From Dryomyza anilis (lineage: Eukaryota > Arthropoda > Insecta > Diptera > Dryomyzidae): a stretch of DNA of 64,000 bases. A program made the translations under genes and the position numbers. Each line of letters opens with the position of its first letter. The stretch's first letter is position 1. This document shows, one piece after another, positions 52,001 through 61,000 of the stretch. The notes under the pieces are model-generated. The model worked only from the letters and a program-made list of their open reading frames with translations. It made no database searches and was not told the origin of the DNA. The stretch lies in NCBI GenBank assembly GCA_951804985.1, contig OX638132.1, positions 92,198,696-92,262,695 of the forward strand. The letters are read 5' to 3'.

Positions 52001-55000
52001 CAACGGAGGTCACATTAAATTGTTACCCACACAGTGAATAGCGATTTATTGTGCCAACCAACTCTTTGGCCAACCAACTTTTTCGATTCTCCCAACCACT
52101 TAGTCGGTTATTATTGTCAAAACTAAAAGAGTTGTAGTTTGGACAACAACGAATTTCGAACATTTTTAGAACCAATTTAGTACAGTTTTATAACAATTGG
52201 GTGTGTGTATAGACTAATATATCAAGCGCCAACTGAATATGGCAGTTTCGTCAACGAATTTGTAGATAATAGGTTTCAATCGAATTAAGTTGGTTGTTAC
52301 AACTTACTTTTTCGTTTTTTCAATCTCTTGGCAAAAGAGGAGCATAAGAAGATGACTTCGTAATATCCGTTATTAAGGTTAGGGAGGTTAGGGAGGGATG
52401 AATTCAATTTTTTGTGAGATAACAGACTGTTCAAAAAAATGTATACTTCTTCTTGAAGTTACAAACGAATGACAAGATATATATGATATAAAAAACAATA
52501 TCAACCAGAGAGCCAGAAAACATCTTTAGAAAAATCTTTCTTAATTTGAGTAACAAAAACCCTATAATATAGTGAAATTAATCGAATTTCCACAGATACG
52601 GAACTCAACAGCCCATCGCCCTACTCAAACTGTTCTTCGAACGCGGCGGCATGTTCGACCGTGACAAAGATTTAAACTGGAAGAAATTCAAAGACTTGAC
52701 ATTCTATGCTGCCATGGGCTGTGCTGGTGGCGGTCGCAACGAAGTCGATCCCAGATTTATATCGATGTTTTCCGTATACAATATTGTTTTTCCAAATGAC
52801 GAGTCCCTGTTGCAGATTTATGCTTCGATTTTTAAAGGCCATTTAATATACAGCGGCGGATTTGATCAAAAGCTGGTACCAATCGCCGATATCATTGTGC
52901 AAATGACACTAAGGTTATTTAAGGTATGTACACAAAATACTCAGACATTATTCCTTTTTTTTTTTGGTGTCCTTTTTCTAACCGAGTCCGTATCATTTTT
53001 TATGCTCTGGAAAATTTATTATTATCGATTTACATATGCAAATATCGACAATTTTTCATAATCGTTGCTCTTTGCCGGTTCATCGACGCCAAATCGTATA
53101 TTCAGAAGCGAAATTATTCAATGAAAACGCGTTCCTGCTGCTTGTCCTTGTGCACGATGCCGTCTCTTACCCGCGCACCCCCAACTAGGGCGGGCATACC
53201 TCCTGCCCAGCAGCACACTTACAACGTCGTCCGACTCTCTGTCCACATGGACGTCTAAGAGATGCACATGTAATAAATATGCGATGCCCGAAGTAGCTCT
53301 TCGCAACGAAGTGCTCAAGTGGATGAGTGCACGGGTGGCACGATGGTTGGACAGTAGCGGTCAACATGGCCCTCATTCCGGGTAACTTTTCGGTTTCTTG
53401 GCGTCAGCCAGCATCACAGTGCCACACGTTATATGCTGAGAGATGAGAGAAAATTTGATTATGCACTTCCGGCCCATGCGATGGAGGAAGAGGGGCGAAT
53501 TCTTTTTTCGGCTGGCATTCCAAAATTTATGGTTGAACGCTCCTGTTGCACTATCTAAAAGTATCTTCGTGTGTCCTTGCTCTGCGGTTGGAATTGCATT
53601 AGTTTATGGTACTTTTAACAATTGTTGACACTAAAATATTATCGCATTTCATTGCGCTGTAGATAAAAATGCATTTGTCGCTGCTGCGATTGTAGCGTCT
53701 TGCCGCATCTTGCCTGGGACCAAAAATGATTTACTTCCACCTGCACTACATGTCCGCCCAGTGCTACTTCTGGCAGTGCCATCGAGCAGAAGCCCCAGAC
53801 CGAGCACGAGCCCGTGCACCGTGCACCGTGTACCGCACACCGCACTCGATGCACTGTTTGCTTCTCCGTTTCTTTCGTTTGCGTCTGGTTTAGTGTTGAA
53901 GATATTAATGCGTTGCGAAATGGAGTGAAATGAATTATTTGCACAGTCATGTCGTTGCTCATAGAGTCGTCCTGCTCGTTGAGGATGATAATGATTATGT
54001 TAAATGCTCGCCAGGCGGGGCACTTCGAGGCAACGCATTTGAATACATATTGGAAATTGAGATAAATTTGATTTGTGTGCCATTTGTTTGTGCAATGGGC
54101 TGCTTGCTGTGCCGCACAGACAGACCTATTAAAATTTATAGTAATTTAAGGTGCTTGGCTAACGTTGAAATTTCAGCTACCAAATAAAATAAAAAAAACT
54201 CTGCCTATTGTGCAAGCGAATCCCATTTCACCTACCTACCTCAGTGTGCTGCCATTGATGTCATTCCATTTTAATTTACTTAATTTATTTTGCTTTTATT
54301 TGACTTCCACTACAGATCGTTATTGTGGAGCTGCCTGCTACGCCATCCAAGTTCCATTACATATTTAATCTGAAGGATCTCTCGAGGATATTTGCCGGCA
54401 TGTTGTTGATTCGTTCGAATCTATTCAAGGAGCTGCGCGATTTAATTCGAGTCTGGCGAAATGAGTTTACAAGAATTATTTGCGATCGATTAATAGCGGA
54501 AAATGTAAGTAATTCCAGCTCACACTCACTCGCATCGCACATCAAATACGTCTGCACCACGACGTAGTACGTAGTACTTTACATGCACCATCATTGAAAA
54601 GTTTATTTGGAGTTGCTTGATTGATGTCGCTATCAAATTGACTTAATTTTGAATTTGATTTCGATTCGCATTCGATGTCAAAACAAACACCGCGAGCGCG
54701 TATTAACAAAAGAACCCACAAATTACCGTTCAGACTATGGTGTATTCCCCAACAGAGATACGCATACACAGCGAATTTTTGTATACATAGACCTTTATTT
54801 GTGAGAAATTTACGGAGATCCAATTATAGAATTTTATCAGAGCTTCTTATTTTTCGTACGGTTTAAAGATATCTTCCAATTAGCAATTTATAAATATAAA
54901 AGTTCTCACTTCTTTGTATTGTCATATTTATGAATTTGTACATAATATAATTTCCAAAAAAAAAAAAATTTATAAAATAATTCGAAAAAAGTTTTGTAAA

Positions 55001-58000
55001 AACTTTATTTAAAAAATAACAGTAAAAAAATTTAAAAACAATTTTTCAGAAAAAAAAAATAGTTCGGAAAAAAAATTTCAAAACAACGTTTTAAAAACAA
55101 AATTTGTTCGAAAAAAAAATTGAAATTTTTTTTTTTTTCATAAATTTATTTATTTTTAGAAAGTTGTAATTATAATAAATATATTACAAAACATTTTACT
55201 AATTTATGCTTGTCGAGCAAGCATTATATAAGAAATAACACACAAGAACTACTTGAGAATTGAGAAGTACGGCAAAAAATTAACGAAAAAAAATATTTTT
55301 ATAGAAATTTTGTTTAATGAACAGCGTTCTTCAATATGATGAACATATATCTTCACATACAGTTCATCATATTGAAGAACACTTTTTCGACAGTTACCAA
55401 GCGCTCTTCATATTTATGATAGCGTTCATAACAATTATAGCGTTAGTCATTAAAATTATGAATGGTTCTTAAATACAATGAATCATAGTTTGAAGAACGG
55501 AATTCATCAATATGACGTACATTTTTTTTCCTGTGTACGTGGCACCACTTTGAATACAAATATAAGACACATAGCTCAAATGGTGAGAGAAGTCGGCCTA
55601 AGTTCTTTACAGGACTATTAATATTTACTCAGAAAAGTCCATCTACTTCGTGTGATGGCGATTTAATCCTACACAGAAGAATTCCGTTCTTCGAACCATG
55701 ATCCATTGTATTGATGAATCATTCATAATATTAATGACTAACGACAACATTGCTATGAAGGCAATCATAAATAGGATGAACGCTTGGTGACTGTCGAAAA
55801 AGTGTTCTTCAATATGATGAACTGCATGTGAAAAATACGCTTCATCATATTAATGAACAAGAACATAAAATACAACATATTTTACATCATATTGAATAAT
55901 GCTGTTCATTAAACCAAATTTCAATCAAAAAATTTATTTTTCGTTCATTTTTCCGTACTTCTCAGTTCTCACTTAGTTTTTGTATGTTATTTTTTATATA
56001 ATGCTTGCTCGACAAGCATAAATTAGTAAAATGTTTTATAATATATTTATTTATAATTACAAATTTTTATTAATAAAAAGTTATATATATAAAAAATATA
56101 TTTATATATTTTTTTGTCGAAAAATTTATTTAAAAAAATAAAAAATTCTAAAAGAAATATATTTTTTTTTTGAAAAATTCGTAAAAAAATATTATATTCA
56201 TAAATATTATGAACAAATTCATCAATATGACGATACAAATTCATTGTATTGAAGATTTCGTTCTTCATTATAATGTTCGGTAGTACGAACAATTTCATAT
56301 ATATTGTTACGAAAAGAGGCAAATTGCTCCACTGTGCAAGCTATCAACAATAATAAATGAGACGCAAGACAATTCAGCGCACTAAGCAATGTGTTAGAAA
56401 GAGACGGAAGATCATTCAGCGCACTATGCAATGTGCGAGAAAGAGATGGAAGATCAGCACATTAAAACTGATGAGTGCGAATGAGATGCCAATAGCATGC
56501 GTCATTCACGAAACGAGTAGAAGGTTCTCGAAACAAGTCGAAGCTTGTCGAAACGTGTCGAACTGATGCCTGCAGTATATAAGGCCGCGCATCTGAGGCA
56601 CTGTACTTCAGTTGTGATTTAATAGTGAACTAGTGCGTCTCGTGATTGAACATTGTAAAGATAAATTTTAGTAATTAAGCAGTTGATATAAGTGATAATT
56701 CTTTAAGTTGTTATTAAAATTAATAAAGTTAATTAATACTAGTTAAAACCAAATATAAGTGCGTTTTTATTTTGTACACAATTCAGCGATACGAACTCGT
56801 AGAACAGTTTTCCGTAGACTGAATTTTCGTAACAATATAATGAATGTATTCATCAATATGTCAGTTAATGAACGGTGGGATCAATATGATGAATCTGGTA
56901 ACTAGTGAACAAATTCATAATATTTATGAATAAATTCATTATATTGATGATTTTTTTTTCTCATTCATTCGCATTGAAGTGAACTGAATTTCAAGGGTTG
57001 GTTCGATGAAAAATGTTCCCCTCACAAACAACAAATGTCTTGATTGTTTTCTTAAATCGTTTAACTTCTCTTCTTGGGAATAGATTAACTATTCAACAAT
57101 AATAAAAACATTTAGAATGTATTAGTCTCTGTAAATTTCATTCGACACATGAATTTTAGCTAGTTTCATTTTGGATCTCTGAATGTATGGATTACTTTTT
57201 TTAAACTCGATGAAGATTTTAACTCTTGGCATTGTATTTGTTTATATCGGTCATTCATGTTAGTATTTATTTCGACATGAATGAGTTTTAGTCGAAAGTG
57301 ACGTAATTCATTACTATTGACGTCATTTTTTCGTCATTCGTTCGTACGCAATACTGAAAGAGGCCTTTAGTGTTTTAAGATTACAGTCCATTAAATGTTA
57401 GATTTACTTTTTCAAATTTTCGAAAAAAAACTTGAAAGACTTTTGAATAAACTATTAAAAATGATCAACTAGCCATTTTGTAATCCAGAAAATCCCGGGA
57501 TTTAACAATATCCCCGGATCAGTTTTTCGGGACTAATTTGGCTCAATTCCCTAACTATTCATACACGATAAGTTTTCTCTGCACATTTTCGACGATTTTC
57601 AATTCTTAAAAACATATTTATCTCACTATTACTTTCCAAACAAATATCCTTCAGTTAGTAACGTATTATTGCCCAAACAAATGACAGATTAAGTAAATAC
57701 ATCAAACTTATATTTCATAAAGTGTACCTGGTAACCATTTGCTGGGAATGCGCCACGTGGTTTGCACTCTTATATTACAATCAATTACACATTCCACTTT
57801 ATATTACCAATGTTTCGTATTGTAGGATATCGCTTTGATGAAGAAGCACATGGAAAACGAGGTGCGGGAGTCATTTCCACCGGAGTTTGAGGAAGAGCAC
57901 GGCTTCATCAGTCCGGAGGCGCTTGCAGCAGGTAAGCAGTGTGTCGTGAGTATTTTTGATGTTATTGGCTTCTAAGTACAGCTAACATGTGTAGATGCTG

Positions 58001-61000
58001 CATATTAAGTTAAAAACATCTCCAGTGTCATTGCAAAAACGACTTATGCTACATATAATTTCGAAATATGTTAATATTTTGACGATTTTATGTTACTCTA
58101 GTCGGTTTAATTTGCATAATTAAGATAATCAGCCCTATCCTGTATAATTTTCCACCAAAATATATAAGCAAAAATATAATAATAATTTGTTTGACATGTA
58201 AATAGTACGTTCTAACGAGGAGTTATTCAATGCACTGTCTCCGGATGAACCCATGCCAATAATAACATGTGCCGATTATGTACTACGCGATCCGGTGCTC
58301 TTTGGAGATTTTCGCAATGCCGTTAATGAATCGGAACAACGTTTCTATGAAGATCTCTTGGACTTTGAAGCCATTTATGCGCTATTCTCTGAAGTAATTC
58401 TTTTATCTTACGCCAATTTTCCAGTTCAATTTACTATTTATGGTAACTGGTATTACTTAGATTTTAGATGAGTATGCTGAACGCAAAACCAAGCTGGGTC
58501 TGGTGCTGTTTGAGGACTGCCTCGAGCATCTAACACGCGTTCATCGTACTCTACGTATGCACCGGGGTCATGTTTTGCTGGTCGGCGTTGGTGGTAGCGG
58601 TAAGAAGAGCATTACCAGATTGTCATCCTTTGCGGCTGGTAAGTTTGTCCTAGTCCTTCGATTTCGTTTGATAGTAATTGGCAACTGTTCAAGAATGTGA
58701 GGTTTTTGAAATAACAATTTCTCGCGGTTACAATGAGACCTCTTTTCGCGATGATCTCAAAAAGCTCTACAGCATGGCTGGTGTGGAACGCAAGAAGGTG
58801 GTCTTTCTTTTTACCGCTTCACAGGTACACTTCTAAAAATTTGGAACAAAAGTTGAAACTTGGAGACAACTCAAAATATTTTTTATATTCCAGATTGTTG
58901 AAGAGAGCTTTCTCGAGTTGATCAATAATATTCTAACAGTTGGTGTGGTGCCGGCTTTGTTTGCAGATGAGGAAAAAGATGCAATAATTTCGTCGTGTCG
59001 TCCAGTCGCAGAGGCAGAAGGATTTTCCGCATCTCGGTAGTTGAAATGATGTATTTTTACTTATGCTTCTTATGGTATTCTTCTTGTATAGAGATTCGGT
59101 TTGGGCATTCTTTGTTCGTTCATGTGCAGAAAACTTACATGTTGTGCTTAGTATGTCTCCTTCCGGTGACGCTTTAAGGAACCGTTGTCGTAATTTCCCC
59201 GGTCTTATTGGCAGCACATACATCGATTGGGTGTTTCCTTGGCCGGAACAAGCTCTATTTGCTGTAGCCCAATTATATCTCACCGAGCATCAACTGGTAT
59301 TAAGTCTAATGATTTAAAGACCCTTACATTTTCTTGAAATAATGATTTTTTTTAGATACCTGTGCTACATAGAGATCATATTATCGAACATGTCGTACAT
59401 GTACACACCTCAATGAGGTTTTACTCAATACAGTATTTGCAAAAACTACGTAGGAATAACTACGTCACTCCGAAGCACTATCTGGATTACATAAATACAT
59501 ATCTCAGACTCATGGGTAAATACTTTTATATACCAATTTTAGTAATATTTTGAACATATTTGGAATACCAACAGATGAAAAAAATAATTTTATATCTATG
59601 CAAAGAGATCGCCTGAAAGAGGGCGTGCACAAAATAGACGAGGCTGCAGCGCAAATTGATGAATTACGTGAAGTTGTAACTGAACAAAAACGAATTGTTG
59701 CCATTAGCGCCGCCGAGTGCGAAGCCATGTTAGTCGATATTGAGTCATCCACGACTGAAGCAAACGCAAAGAAAGAGGAAGCATCCATTAAGTCCGTAGA
59801 GGTCGAAATAAAAGGAAAACAAATCGCTATTGAAAAGGCAGATGCTGAGGTTGCCCTAGCTGAAGCATTGCCTGCTCTCGAAGAAGCACGCAAAGCTTTA
59901 GAAAATCTAGACAAAGCACAGATAACAGAAATTCGTTCCTTTGCAACGCCTCCGCCACAGGTACAGACTGTTTGTGAGTGCGTGGCTATATTGAAGGGTA
60001 TCAAAGAAATTAGCTGGAAGTCCGCGAAGGGCATGATGTCCGATGTGTCATTCCTAAAGAGTCTCATGGAGATGGACTGCGAAGCACTTACTGGCAAGCA
60101 AATCAATGCGTGCCGCGCACACATGAGAACTCAAAACTTAGACGAAATGGCAAAGATTTCTGTCGCTGGCAACGGACTATTGATATTTGTGCGTGCCGTA
60201 ATTGGCTTCTATGAAGTATATCGCGAAGTCAAGCCAAAGAAGGAACGTGTCGAATTTTTGGTACAAGAGCAGGAAATACAGATAAAAATGCTGAACCGTT
60301 TGAACAACGAAATTAACAAATTGGAAGACACATTGGCTGGGTTGAATCAAAAATATGCCGAGTCAATGAAGCAAATGAGAGCTTTAACAGAAATGATGCA
60401 GCAAGCTGAAAGAAGACTGGTAAGTTAGTGTTTCATTAAAAAAAACTTTAACTTCTCATGATATTTAATTTAAGATTGCTTCTGACAAACTTATAAGCGG
60501 TCTGAGCTCCGAGAAACTCCGTTGGAGTCATGATCTAGAAAATTTCCGATTGCAACTCGTGAATATGATTGGTCAATGTTTGGTGTGTGCCTCTTTTCTA
60601 GCGTATACGGGCGCATTTTCATGGGAGTTTCGCAAGAATATGGTTTTCGATGATTGGTTGGAAGATATTTTGAAACGCGAAATCCCAATTGATACACCAT
60701 TCCGTCTCGATGAGAGTCTGACGACAGACGTCGAAATATCTACGTGGACCTCTGAAGGTCTACCGCCCGATGAACTTTCAGTACAAAATGGCATACTCAC
60801 AATGCGCGCATCACGTTTTCCACTCTGCATTGACCCACAATTGCAGGCATTGCATTGGATAAAGAAGCGTGAATCCAGAAACAATCTTAAAATACTCTCT
60901 TTCAATGACTCCGATTTCTTAAAACAATTAGAAATGTCTATACTCTATGGAATTCCGGTGTTATTTGAGGATGTGGACGACTATATAGATCCGGTTATTG

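Larger units (their letters stand above)
49737..52595 (+). other. Dynein intron, 2.9 kb
   Basis: Contains a TIR-bounded block (50017-50620), six scattered TTCCGGACGGGACA-like words (50670-51560) and a dispersed repeat (52030-52340). Otherwise AT-rich with nothing recognised. Confidence 0.7.
55671..56961 (+). mobile_element. ACACAG-family MITE, copy 7, with LTR inserted
   Basis: Starts acacagaagaattccgttct, with A arm, core and B arm (gaatctggtaactagtgaac), ending gatttttttttc. About 0.75 kb once the 530-bp LTR and its 4-bp duplication are removed. Confidence 0.77.
54505..57825 (+). other. Dynein intron, 3.3 kb
   Basis: Contains ACACAG-family MITE copy 6 (54925-55536), a SINE tail (55541-55627), MITE copy 7 (55671-56961) and a solo LTR inside it (56305-56834). 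56962-57825 holds nothing recognised. Confidence 0.8.

Noticed and set aside
53639..53962. Antisense frame of 107 residues in a G/C-richer intron part
   Set aside because: No domain seen and overlapping open frames on both strands; composition explains it.
59510..60124. Antisense frame of 204 residues
   Set aside because: Shadow of the stalk exon; the sense frame is an unmistakable dynein.
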